Shown piece after piece: positions 56,321-64,000 of a stretch of 64,000 nucleotides of DNA. The DNA comes from an uncultured Steroidobacter sp. (lineage in GTDB: Bacteria > Pseudomonadota > Gammaproteobacteria > Steroidobacterales > Steroidobacteraceae). Under the pieces are notes generated by a model. It made no database searches. It was not told where the DNA came from and was given only the letters and a program-made list of their open reading frames with translations. The position numbers and the translations under genes were made by a program. Location of the stretch: contig CALMII010000004.1 in the NCBI GenBank assembly GCA_937864115.1, positions 62,001 to 126,000 on the forward strand, in the 5' to 3' direction. Every line of letters begins with the position of its first letter. Within the stretch, counting starts at the first letter, position 1.

Positions 56321-56351
56321 GACAACACAGAGTTTGCAGCTCTGTGTTGTC
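56321..56351. terminator. perfect 12-bp hairpin between convergent small genes
   Basis: GACAACACAGAG (56321-56332) pairs perfectly with CTCTGTGTTGTC (56340-56351) around TTTGCAG. No T run on either side. It probably acts as a bidirectional terminator between the convergent small membrane-protein genes. Confidence 0.75.
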
Positions 56352-56358
56352 CCAGCTC

Positions 56359-56754
56359 TCAAGCGATCTGTTTCGCCACTTCCTCGAGTCTTCCAGGCAT
56401 CTCGCCGAGAAGGCCCCGTCCGCGGCCGCGACGATCAATCTTCGTGACAGTAGTCACATAGTGATCGCCGATCGCGAACTCCTCCAGACGAACTAGCCGT
56501 CCACTAGACGAGACATTTGCGGCGCGACCGGTACCCGCTCGACGTGGTTCCGGAATCACCTGTGCTTCCGGCTCCCCACGTACGACGCGTTCGTCAGTTC
56601 TTTCTTCATCGATCCAACTTTGAGTCACTTCTGACTTTCGAGTCGATCGCGGTTCGACAGGAACTCGTCGACGCTTGCGCACCAAGGTTGTGTAAACGCC
56701 ATACGCCGCGAGCGCCAGCACGAACAGATTCATCATTGAGGTAAGCGTGATCAT
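56359..56754 (-). CDS. small single-TM protein with basic cytoplasmic tail
   Basis: 131 residues from ATG 56754 (GGAGG just upstream). N-terminal helix MITLTSMMNLFVLALAAYGVYTTLV, then a long Arg/Glu-rich tail (RRVPVEPRSTRKSEVTQSW) and a C-terminal VRLEEFAIGDHYVTTVTKIDRRGRGRG. It lies upstream of nothing on its strand but is close to traG. Paralogue of the protein at 56.1 kb. Confidence 0.55.
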   Translation of the reverse strand: MITLTSMMNLFVLALAAYGVYTTLVRKRRRVPVEPRSTRKSEVTQSWIDEERTDERVVRGEPEAQVIPEPRRAGTGRAANVSSSGRLVRLEEFAIGDHYVTTVTKIDRRGRGRGLLGEMPGRLEEVAKQIA

Positions 56755-56888
56755 ATGTCCTCCATGCTTCAAGTTGACGCAAAGGACATATGCCGATTAG
56801 GGGCACATGCCCCGTAACCGGGTTGCAAAGGCGAACCTGTGTTCGCAATCAAAGATCCGGCAAGGCAGACCTCACCGCATCCGCTCCG

Positions 56889-56928
56889 GCGCCGACTCAA
56901 CTCGGCGCGAATCTCACCCTGAGGTGAG
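56889..56928 (-). terminator. tandem hairpins after traG
   Basis: CTCACC/GGTGAG with a four-base loop (56913-56928) and GCGCCGA/TCGGCGC with a six-base loop (56889-56908), both within 50 bases after the traG stop. Plausible end of the tra transcript; there is no T run. Confidence 0.55.
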
Positions 56929-56936
56929 CAACAAAC

Positions 56937-59900
56937 CTAGTTCCCGTTCCGATCAACCAAGACGCGAGCCTCTGAAAGATATCTCTCGGTAGTAGCCCCA
57001 TCTCCTTTGGCAGCTCGCAACAACGCCTCCGTCGCTCTCGATCCGATCTGGCTCTCCGTCTCATGTTTCAATTGCCGTAGTTCCTCTTTCTCCGTCCATA
57101 TGTCGGAAAACGCACCGCCGGTCGCGTACTCGGTCATCGACGATGCTACCCCATAAAAATGGGCCGCCGCATCCGGCAGATCATGCTCACGGGCTTCGAC
57201 TACGGCATCTGCGTAAGTCTCCTTGATTGCGACATCACCGCCATTAACAAACCCTCTTGCACCGGCAAACGCGCCAGCGGCGCGCGCAAGCGATTCACTC
57301 CCGGTCTTTTCGAGCACGTCGTCGTACGTTTGCTTGTACTCTTGGCTGGCTTTCTCCATCGAGCCGCCGAGCACCTTGAAGTCTCCGAGGATTGGCTTCA
57401 GCCATGAATTGTCGTTGAGTGCTCCGAGGAACGAACGCTCGTCCTTGAAGTGATCGTTCACGAACGACCGCTCCTCGCCGCGAGACAGAAATTCGATCTC
57501 GTTTCTATGGTCTTGGAAACGCGCATCCTGGGCTGCGCGCCATTCTTCGTGCGCGCTCACAACCTGCTCCGCGCCGCCAGCACTATGCTGGTCCACGCTT
57601 GTGCCCCACGCCGTCGAACCCACACGGCTCGAGACGCGATCGCGAATCTCCGATGGTTCAGCCAATGAGGCCGGTATTCTTGCCTCGACCTCGGCGCCAA
57701 TCGCTTGTGGTTGCAGATTCTCCGCATCGTTCGCGATGTCCGAGTTTCCGCGCGCGTCCATATCGCCTTGCAGCGATGGGGCTCCGACAGCACCAAGAAC
57801 TCTCAACGCCGACAATGCTGCTTCCGGTGACCCGGAAGAGACAAGCTCGCTCGCAGCGACAGCAATGTAAGCGACTTCTTTGTCGACGTCCCCCATCCGC
57901 GAGAGTATTCCTGCTTTTGTCTGCACGACATCGCCAAGCCCGTTGCTCGTTGCAAGCACAAACAGTTCATTGGCCGCCTCCGTACCGCGAAGCCGATTTC
58001 CAACAGCAAGGGCCTTGTCATTCCAATCATGGCCCATCCTTTCCTGGAAGCTTCTGACTTCGTCATAGGCGTCTACAGCGGATTGCGTTGCTGCTACGGA
58101 CTTTGACCAACGTTCGCTGCTCGTTACGCCGAGTCCAACCAGTGCCGAGCTCCTCACTCCGTCCTGTTCATCCGCAGAAACGGCGCGCGCGAACTCAACC
58201 GCATGCGACGCGTTTCGCGAAACACCGTTGGTAATTGCATCACTCCATCTATCAACTTCGCTCTTGCTCGCCGAGGAAAGATTCTGACCGAGCGCATTGA
58301 CGCTCCCTCCAGTGCCCATACCCATCAGGCCCAACGCGACCATCCCTTGTACTGTTTGCTGGTCTGTCTCTGTTAGGTTTGCAAATCGCTCACGTCCTCC
58401 GACTACGTTGATGGCCATCGAACGAAGAAGTTGGTCAGTTTGCGTGTCACGGGACTGCGTTGATGCACCCTGGCTACTTGCAAGAAAGCGCTCGTATTGC
58501 TCGCGCTGACTGAAGTCGACTGACGATCCACTCTCGGTACCAAGTCGCTGAACTGCATCAACGACTCCACTCGTCCGGGAACTGACTGCAGCACCTAGAG
58601 CGGCGCCGGCGCTGATGTTGCCGAACATCGCCTCCGCCCCGTAGCTTCGGCCACCGACATGCGCATCGGTGACGTACGATGGAGCTTGCTGCCCAAACGC
58701 GCCCATGCTCGCGACGGGAGCTGGATGCACGATGTCAGGAGCGGTAACGCGCTCGTTCACGTGATCGGCGCCGCCCAAACGATCCGTGAGGCGCGTCAGC
58801 GCGAAGTACGAGCCAGTCAACAGAATGAACGTTAACAGCGGTGTCGCTGCAACCATATTGCCGCCGAAAGCGAGCCAGCTCGACGTCTCCGTCCAGACGC
58901 TCTCAAGGCCGGTCATACTCAACAGGTTCGTGCCGCTCGCCTGAATACGTTGCAGATCATTCTGGGCTGCGATTGTGATGTAGAGGTTGGTCACGGCCAG
59001 GATGGGCATCCAAAGTTGGATCCACACCGCGAACACTAGATAGCGACCGAAAATCGTAATTCCGGGCGCGCCGATGCAAAACATGAAGCCCATGAAAGGC
59101 GACGCGGCGTAGAAAAAGCCTTCGATGAACGAGATCGCAGGCCTCGCCATCTCGGCCCACAGACTCTGCTCCGCCGCCCACTGGGCGCGCCGCTGTTCCA
59201 TTGCCTGGACGCGCATGAGCACGCCGGCGTCGTTACCGCCGCCCGCGTGATAGCCAAGATCAGCAAGCTCGATCTCACGCTTCAAGAGTGAGTTCAGCAT
59301 GTAGTTGCGAGCATCCGCGCCAAGTCCGAACAACGCATCGAGCGAATCTTGCACCTGTACTTCCGTGTCATCTAGCCCGAGTTGCGCGCCAATGTATGCG
59401 GTCCACGCGGGATAGAACGAATCGTCGATGAACGCGACAATCTGCGTGTACGCGTCGCCGCATCCCAGGGCGACTCCAGTGGGCTCCGCGGGATCGAGAT
59501 AGACTGTGGTCGTCCAGATGTTCGTGTTGACTTGAATCGCCGCCAGTAGATCGTCGGTTTCCCGAAGATTAGACCAGTTTGGTCCGATGCCTGGGATGCC
59601 CATCGAGATGCTCTGCATGACGCAGCGAACGAGATACTCGCGAATCGATCGCTGCAGATCGACATTCGCTACTGCCGAGCTCGCGTCTCCGTCGTTCGCG
59701 CCGCCAAAGTCAATCTCGCGCATCGCGTTGATCAGATCGAGAGAGTCCATGTATCCCGCAGTTGTGAGCGACGGATACGCGAAGACTGTCTCGAATGCAC
59801 CTGCGAGCGTAATGCCGATGGTAGACGTGATTGAGCCGATGGCTGCTGGCCCAAGCGGTACGTTGGCTACGGTATTCGTCTCGCCTGTGTAGATATCCTC

Positions 59901-60143
59901 GACTGTCACGTCCACCTTCGGAACGAACAGGGTCGTGAACAACAGCCAGCCGGCGAAGACCCACTGCAGCTCCAGCTTCTGTGTCACCACACCGCGAACC
60001 ATCGCCAGCAGCACGCCGATGAGGAGTCCCAGCCCCACCAGACCACCGTAACCCGCCGGACCATCATCCGCAGTCAAGATGGCGAGCCCATTGAGGACCG
60101 CCATCAAGAAGTCCATGCGACCGAGCGAGATAATCTCGAACAT
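56937..60143 (-). CDS. traG: TraG-type mating-pair stabilisation/assembly protein (F-type T4SS)
   Basis: 1068 residues. The N-terminal 480 residues are hydrophobic with several helices (GGLVGLGLLIGVLLAMVRGVV, AGWLLFTTLFVPK; later FCIGAPGITIFGRYLVFAVWIQLWMPIL) as in TraG_N. The C-terminal 580 residues are soluble and rich in Gly, Ser and Ala. TraG of F stabilises mating pairs and joins pilus assembly. It is the last gene of the visible traN-F-H-G order; traH lies 12 bases upstream. Confidence 0.88.
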   Translation of the reverse strand: MFEIISLGRMDFLMAVLNGLAILTADDGPAGYGGLVGLGLLIGVLLAMVRGVVTQKLELQWVFAGWLLFTTLFVPKVDVTVEDIYTGETNTVANVPLGPAAIGSITSTIGITLAGAFETVFAYPSLTTAGYMDSLDLINAMREIDFGGANDGDASSAVANVDLQRSIREYLVRCVMQSISMGIPGIGPNWSNLRETDDLLAAIQVNTNIWTTTVYLDPAEPTGVALGCGDAYTQIVAFIDDSFYPAWTAYIGAQLGLDDTEVQVQDSLDALFGLGADARNYMLNSLLKREIELADLGYHAGGGNDAGVLMRVQAMEQRRAQWAAEQSLWAEMARPAISFIEGFFYAASPFMGFMFCIGAPGITIFGRYLVFAVWIQLWMPILAVTNLYITIAAQNDLQRIQASGTNLLSMTGLESVWTETSSWLAFGGNMVAATPLLTFILLTGSYFALTRLTDRLGGADHVNERVTAPDIVHPAPVASMGAFGQQAPSYVTDAHVGGRSYGAEAMFGNISAGAALGAAVSSRTSGVVDAVQRLGTESGSSVDFSQREQYERFLASSQGASTQSRDTQTDQLLRSMAINVVGGRERFANLTETDQQTVQGMVALGLMGMGTGGSVNALGQNLSSASKSEVDRWSDAITNGVSRNASHAVEFARAVSADEQDGVRSSALVGLGVTSSERWSKSVAATQSAVDAYDEVRSFQERMGHDWNDKALAVGNRLRGTEAANELFVLATSNGLGDVVQTKAGILSRMGDVDKEVAYIAVAASELVSSGSPEAALSALRVLGAVGAPSLQGDMDARGNSDIANDAENLQPQAIGAEVEARIPASLAEPSEIRDRVSSRVGSTAWGTSVDQHSAGGAEQVVSAHEEWRAAQDARFQDHRNEIEFLSRGEERSFVNDHFKDERSFLGALNDNSWLKPILGDFKVLGGSMEKASQEYKQTYDDVLEKTGSESLARAAGAFAGARGFVNGGDVAIKETYADAVVEAREHDLPDAAAHFYGVASSMTEYATGGAFSDIWTEKEELRQLKHETESQIGSRATEALLRAAKGDGATTERYLSEARVLVDRNGN

Positions 60144-60155
60144 ACGGGTGTCTCA

Positions 60156-61589
60156 CTATCTCCCGCTGCTCACGCGGCTTGCGGCCACGGTGCTGGCTGG
60201 ATCCTGTTCTCGAACGTGCTTCTTGACTTGTTGAAGCAGGGTCAAGAGCCGAGTCATGTTCTCGAACTGGCGGTCCTCGTATGTCACTCGTGTCGAGAAG
60301 GCGTTGAGCTTTTCCGAGATGCGCTTGAGCATCACCTCGCTCATTTGGATGCCGGTAGTGCCGAACGACTTACGGACGTTGCCGACGATCTCGAGCATCA
60401 GATCGCGAGCGACTTGTACGGTGATGACCTCGGTCAGCTGCTCTCCCATGGTTCGAAGTGAGCCGTCGTAGTTGGCCACGCCCTGGAGGAGTGTCATGAC
60501 AGGAATGGGCGCGCCTTCAATGAATCGCTCCTCCGCCGCAGTGAAAGTCGCTGCCGGATCTCGGAACTTGTCTACAAGACCGCCGGTGAACGTCGGCGCC
60601 GGCCCGAACATGATTTCGCGGATACGGCGCTTCAAGCCCGGCCAGTTGGTCGTCTCGGTCGCAGTGACTTCAAGGCACGTCGGGTAGTCTTCGCATCGAT
60701 AGATGCGAACGGGTCCGGTATCCGTCCCGTTGATGAAGTGTTCGAGATCAAGAATGTCTGGAAGCGGTTCAATGCAGTAGTCGCGCTCGCCTTCGGTGTT
60801 GGTGCACTCCGCACCGGCCTCATTCAACGGCCGCTTGACGATCGTGCCCGTCACAGACATCGCCACCTCCATCAGTTCCTGGTCGCCGATCGCACCAAAC
60901 CACGATTGGAGATTGGATCTTTGCAGTGCGGCCATGACGACGTTCTGCGACGTCAGCTCGCCGGTGCTCTCATCCGCCAGGAAGGGCGATACGAAGTTTT
61001 CCAGAGCTTCGAAGGCGTCATCGACGACACCTGCACTCGTCTGCTTGTTTTTCGCTCTCTCGTACTGCGATCGGTGCCACTCATCGAGATTGGTGGAGTT
61101 GACCAGCGCCTCGCCCCAGTGGCATGAGTCCATCAGCTTCCCGTTAATGGCCTCGGACCAGTCGCGTAGCTTCTCCATCTTCTGCATGCAAGTCGGGCAG
61201 ACGCCTTCCAGCGCGAGCGTGAATGCGTAGTTGAGCGCGTTGCTCGCGATTGACCGCAGAAACTGCTGCAGCTGCTCACCGTTGAGAAAGCTGAACGATC
61301 CGCCGATCAGGTCAAAGCCCTGACAGCCTCCGCGGAAGCTTGGGGGCTGACTCGCGATGAAGTTTGGTCGCACCACTCGACTGCGCGCATAAACGGAACC
61401 GAACGTGATACCACCGCGACGCTGGGTTTCCAGCACTTGCCCCGGAGTGACGTTCATATACGTCTCAAGCATCTCGTCCATCAGCGCTTGGCTGTCCGCG
61501 TTCGCTTTCGATGTGGGCAGCAGTACCGTCATCGATGTAACTAGGAATGCGGCGACCGCATTCAGAACACGACTGAATGGCTTTTTCAT
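60156..61589 (-). CDS. traH: TraH-type pilus assembly protein
   Basis: 477 residues from ATG 61589 (GGAG six bases upstream; an ATG at 61601 and further starts are weaker). A signal peptide (to about residue 31, KANA). Typical TraH blocks: DEMLETYMNVTPGQVLETQRRG, FRGGCQGFDLIGGSFSFLNGEQLQQFLRSI, ALEGVCPTCMQKMEKLRDW and CHWGEALVN. TraH is a periplasmic/outer-membrane-linked factor of F-type pili. Between traF and traG, as expected. Confidence 0.9.
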   Translation of the reverse strand: MKKPFSRVLNAVAAFLVTSMTVLLPTSKANADSQALMDEMLETYMNVTPGQVLETQRRGGITFGSVYARSRVVRPNFIASQPPSFRGGCQGFDLIGGSFSFLNGEQLQQFLRSIASNALNYAFTLALEGVCPTCMQKMEKLRDWSEAINGKLMDSCHWGEALVNSTNLDEWHRSQYERAKNKQTSAGVVDDAFEALENFVSPFLADESTGELTSQNVVMAALQRSNLQSWFGAIGDQELMEVAMSVTGTIVKRPLNEAGAECTNTEGERDYCIEPLPDILDLEHFINGTDTGPVRIYRCEDYPTCLEVTATETTNWPGLKRRIREIMFGPAPTFTGGLVDKFRDPAATFTAAEERFIEGAPIPVMTLLQGVANYDGSLRTMGEQLTEVITVQVARDLMLEIVGNVRKSFGTTGIQMSEVMLKRISEKLNAFSTRVTYEDRQFENMTRLLTLLQQVKKHVREQDPASTVAASRVSSGR

Positions 61590-61614
61590 AGCTATCTCCA
61601 TGGCGCTCTCTGGG

Positions 61615-62556
61615 CTACCTCGGGGCAATCTTGAGAATCTGCGCGAGCTCCTCAGGAGTCACTGCGCCGGTGTCATGAACTGCGTCGCTGTCCACAACGA
61701 GCGTCGTTCCATTCACCGGTCGTGTGGACTCAAACTGCTGATCAGTGATCCAGCCCGCTTCATGCGCGGCCGCCACGATCCGGCCCACCAGATTTTCGTC
61801 CGTCACCAAACCCTCGCTCAGTTGCGCGAACTCGCCTTGCTTCACAAGAAAGAGTGTCGGCGTCTGAGTGACCTGTAGTTCTCGTGCGTGCCCGCGATCC
61901 GGCACAAAGATGGGGTACGCGCCATCCGGCATAGGCAGCCCATCGAGCGCAATCGGAAGAACGGCAAAACCTAAGCGCTCAGAGATTCGCTTCAGAATCG
62001 GGTTCTGCGCCTTGCAGTAGGGGCAGTCGGAGCGATAGAAGTACCAAATACCCGCCGACCCAGCGATGTCCTTTGCCACCTGCTCGCTGGCTTCGCGCGC
62101 CACTTCATCGAAGACTCGCGCACCGTAGCTTGAGATTGGACGTCGATTGTTCTCATCAAGCATTGGATCCGACATGACCACACGCTGCGCAGTGAGTGCG
62201 AAGCGCTCCGCCATATCCATGCCGTAACGCTGCAACAGAAAGTACGCCCTTACATTCTCGGGGGTGGGATTCTCGAGCGCCGCGTCTCGATATTTCGGCA
62301 GTGCCTCCCTCATCCACGCAGCGGAGAAGGGCGCGGGCTCCGGCGATGACGACACGATCGGCTCCGGCGGCGATACGTGTTCCGAGCTAGGCTCTTCCGC
62401 CTTGGTCTCCGGCTCCGGGAGAGGAATCGGTTCCCTCCAATACCAGCCACGCTCTTTCTCTGCGTAGTACGGTGGAACACCCGGTTCCTCCGCCGCGAGG
62501 ATTGCGCTCGACACAAAGCAGAACGCAAGGAGCGTCAGTCTCCAGCGGTTGACCAT
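61615..62556 (-). CDS. traF: TraF-type thioredoxin-fold pilus assembly protein
   Basis: 313 residues with a signal peptide (to about 21). After a Pro-rich stretch comes a thioredoxin-like domain with the active-site pair YRSDCPYCKAQNP (Cys178, Cys181), then VTQTPTLFLV (cis-Pro region). F TraF normally lacks the active CxxC, whereas TrbB has it; here the redox pair is present. Probably a disulfide isomerase helper for TraN, which is Cys-rich. Start GGAGG just before; overlaps traN by 22 bases. Confidence 0.88.
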   Translation of the reverse strand: MVNRWRLTLLAFCFVSSAILAAEEPGVPPYYAEKERGWYWREPIPLPEPETKAEEPSSEHVSPPEPIVSSSPEPAPFSAAWMREALPKYRDAALENPTPENVRAYFLLQRYGMDMAERFALTAQRVVMSDPMLDENNRRPISSYGARVFDEVAREASEQVAKDIAGSAGIWYFYRSDCPYCKAQNPILKRISERLGFAVLPIALDGLPMPDGAYPIFVPDRGHARELQVTQTPTLFLVKQGEFAQLSEGLVTDENLVGRIVAAAHEAGWITDQQFESTRPVNGTTLVVDSDAVHDTGAVTPEELAQILKIAPR

Positions 62557-64000
62557 AGATCCTCCCGGATGTCCTCGCGTGCTTCATCGAAGTACTCAGC
62601 GGCATCCACCTGGTCCTGGATGCGCTCCGGCGCACTCGGCGCAGGGAACCGCGCAGACGAATTTCGGGTGACGTTATCGAGCGCATAGTCTGTATCGAAC
62701 TGTGGCGCCGACTGCGGGATGACTCCGTTGGCTGCAAGAATGCCGTACCACTGCTCGAGATCGACTTGCTCCCAATCCAATGCCTGAAGCTGTTCGATCG
62801 TAAGGCCAGGACATTGCGCGGCCTCAAGCGGACCGGTGTCGATCGTGAACTGCGTTGTCGCACTCTCCATCACGATTCGCGCAAGCGGAGAGTCGTAGCA
62901 GCAGTAGACGTCGCGCGTCTCGACGCAACCGAACACGCTGTCGGACGCGCAGTACTGACCAAGGCGATTGCATGACTGCAGTTCGCGCTTCGCTGACAAC
63001 ATGAACTCCTCTTCCTCGCACTCCCAGATGATGTCTATGAGAATGTTGAGAATGAGGTAGATGGCGTACACCCAGGCGATCACGTTCAATACCGCAGCGA
63101 ATCCTTCGCTTAACGCGCCGTTTGCGATGAACTCCCCTGTCGCGGCGTCTGTCGTTCCACCAAAGAACATGCCAGCTACTTCGGCACCAAATGTTTCGGC
63201 GACAAACTCTGCTGTCGCTGTGACCATCTCTTGCTTTAGCGCTTCCAGGCTGAACGACTCGATCGCCTCAACCGCGGCTCCACCGTAGCTCTGAGTCAAA
63301 CTTCCCCACGCCGAAGTGAACGGCTGAGTAATCGTGCTCCAGCTTTCCGCCGCAAAGTTTTGAACCGCGCTCCATGCGCCGGGAACATTCATCCCGGCGT
63401 TCGCGAGGATCTCGCCCAGTTGCATTTTCTGAGCCAAGTCGTAGCTGGCCATCGTGAGCTGAAGGTAGTCGGACAAGCTCACGCCGACTGGCATGTTGCA
63501 GCAGTCTTGATATCCGCCGAGTGCTTGCTTGCACTCCATTGCTTCGCCCGCAAAGATCTCGCACAACAGAAGATTGTTGTCGGGACAGTCCATCTCCATC
63601 GACATGAACGTCATCGCGGTCAGCGCGCCGGCGGCCGCAGCAAAATCGGGATTCGTTTCGCGCGTGGGTGTGATGCACTCATCTCCCATGCAACGAATCG
63701 GCCCATCACATGTAACCGTAGTCGTCGAGCCGCCGGGCAATCCAACGTCGTAACCGCAATCCCACGTCTCGCCCCATGCATAGCAGGTCCCCGACTCGCC
63801 CATCGCTCCAGGAAGACACGTCGACCTCACGTATGCGCACTCAGGGTTCGTCTCGAACTGTGCGCATCCGTTAGGGTTGCCGCCTTCGTTCACCGGACAA
63901 CGAAGAACTCCCTGCGCATCCGTGAAGCACTCGAGTTCGCCGTTGAACGGCCGGCAGTTCGCGTTGATCGTGCCGCGGCGACAGAGGGACGAATAGCCCG
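62535..64000 (-). CDS. traN: TraN-type mating-pair stabilisation protein, cut at the window edge
   Basis: The C-terminal 487 residues are visible; the frame is open to the right edge (reads SLCRRGTINANC, RPFNGELECF, LRCPVNEGG upstream). The protein is extremely Cys-rich: CAQFETNPECAYVRSTC, LLCEIFAGEAMECKQ, GGYQDCCNMPVGV, CEEEEFMLSAKRELQSCNRLGQYCA, VYCCYDSPLARI. TraN is an outer-membrane adhesin that recognises recipient cells. A hydrophobic helix (WVYAIYLILNILIDIIW) is present near the middle. Confidence 0.87.
   Translation of the reverse strand, partial: GYSSLCRRGTINANCRPFNGELECFTDAQGVLRCPVNEGGNPNGCAQFETNPECAYVRSTCLPGAMGESGTCYAWGETWDCGYDVGLPGGSTTTVTCDGPIRCMGDECITPTRETNPDFAAAAGALTAMTFMSMEMDCPDNNLLLCEIFAGEAMECKQALGGYQDCCNMPVGVSLSDYLQLTMASYDLAQKMQLGEILANAGMNVPGAWSAVQNFAAESWSTITQPFTSAWGSLTQSYGGAAVEAIESFSLEALKQEMVTATAEFVAETFGAEVAGMFFGGTTDAATGEFIANGALSEGFAAVLNVIAWVYAIYLILNILIDIIWECEEEEFMLSAKRELQSCNRLGQYCASDSVFGCVETRDVYCCYDSPLARIVMESATTQFTIDTGPLEAAQCPGLTIEQLQALDWEQVDLEQWYGILAANGVIPQSAPQFDTDYALDNVTRNSSARFPAPSAPERIQDQVDAAEYFDEAREDIREDLWSTAGD

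Overview
The window comes from a GC-rich proteobacterial conjugative element (ICE or large plasmid). The gene families point to a gamma- or betaproteobacterium. No chromosomal housekeeping gene, rRNA, tRNA or CRISPR array was recognised, so nearly the whole window is accessory DNA. The right end carries a run of F-type conjugation genes in the order traN-traF-traH-traG, read on the minus strand. The left end and positions 41.3-42.5 kb carry two separated parts of a PRTRC maintenance cassette: a JAMM protein and a ThiF/E1-like protein at the left, and a ParM/StbA-like actin with a small partner in the middle.

Layout. 0-7 kb: PRTRC protein A, a DpdA/TGT-like deazapurine-exchange enzyme, a ThiF-like protein, several small unknown proteins, an adenine-N6-type methyltransferase with a DUF4942-like tail, and the first half of a PP-loop (PAPS-reductase-like) gene. 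6.93-28.63 kb: a 21.7-kb mobile island that splits this PP-loop gene. It has a cargo of heavy-metal genes (czcCBA RND pump, a czcN-like methyltransferase, a P-II-like protein, a DUF411 protein, an atypical P1B ATPase, a MerR regulator), an EptA/MCR-like phosphoethanolamine transferase and several secreted proteins. It also has a four-gene recombination module of the GInt/Tn554 type (three tyrosine recombinases plus a small HTH protein). 28.63-29.05 kb: the second half of the PP-loop gene. 29-40 kb: small accessory genes, a PcfJ/DUF6878-like protein, a DUF6915 protein, a DUF2026-like protein, a Mom-like DNA-modification enzyme, and a tyrosine recombinase paired with an N-terminal-domain-only paralogue. 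40-41.3 kb: a 1.3-kb stretch rich in inverted repeats without a convincing gene. 41.3-50.8 kb: PRTRC D and partner, then an operon of coiled-coil protein, TelA, HflK, HflC and a Gp37/Gp68-type (DUF5131) iron-sulfur protein. 50.9-56.8 kb: a secreted cysteine-peptidase-like protein, a miniature RHS-core protein and a four-TM protein in one operon, plus a GNAT-like membrane protein, an AAA ATPase and small membrane proteins. 56.9-64 kb: tra genes.

The strongest result is the precise insertion. The left half of the PP-loop gene ends, and the right half begins, in the same TTTTTCT sequence in the same codon phase. The element's inner ends start with TTATGT and end with ACATAA. Excision between the TTTTTC cores would restore an uninterrupted 362-codon gene. 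A second result is that the backbone carries five enzymes of families linked to DNA or nucleobase modification or its neighbourhood (DpdA-like, methyltransferase, PP-loop, Mom-like, DUF5131). Their joint action is an inference.

Two of the three recombinase genes are each split by a frameshift at the junction of DNA-binding and catalytic domains, and a Sel1-repeat gene contains one in-frame stop. These may be real decay or sequence errors.
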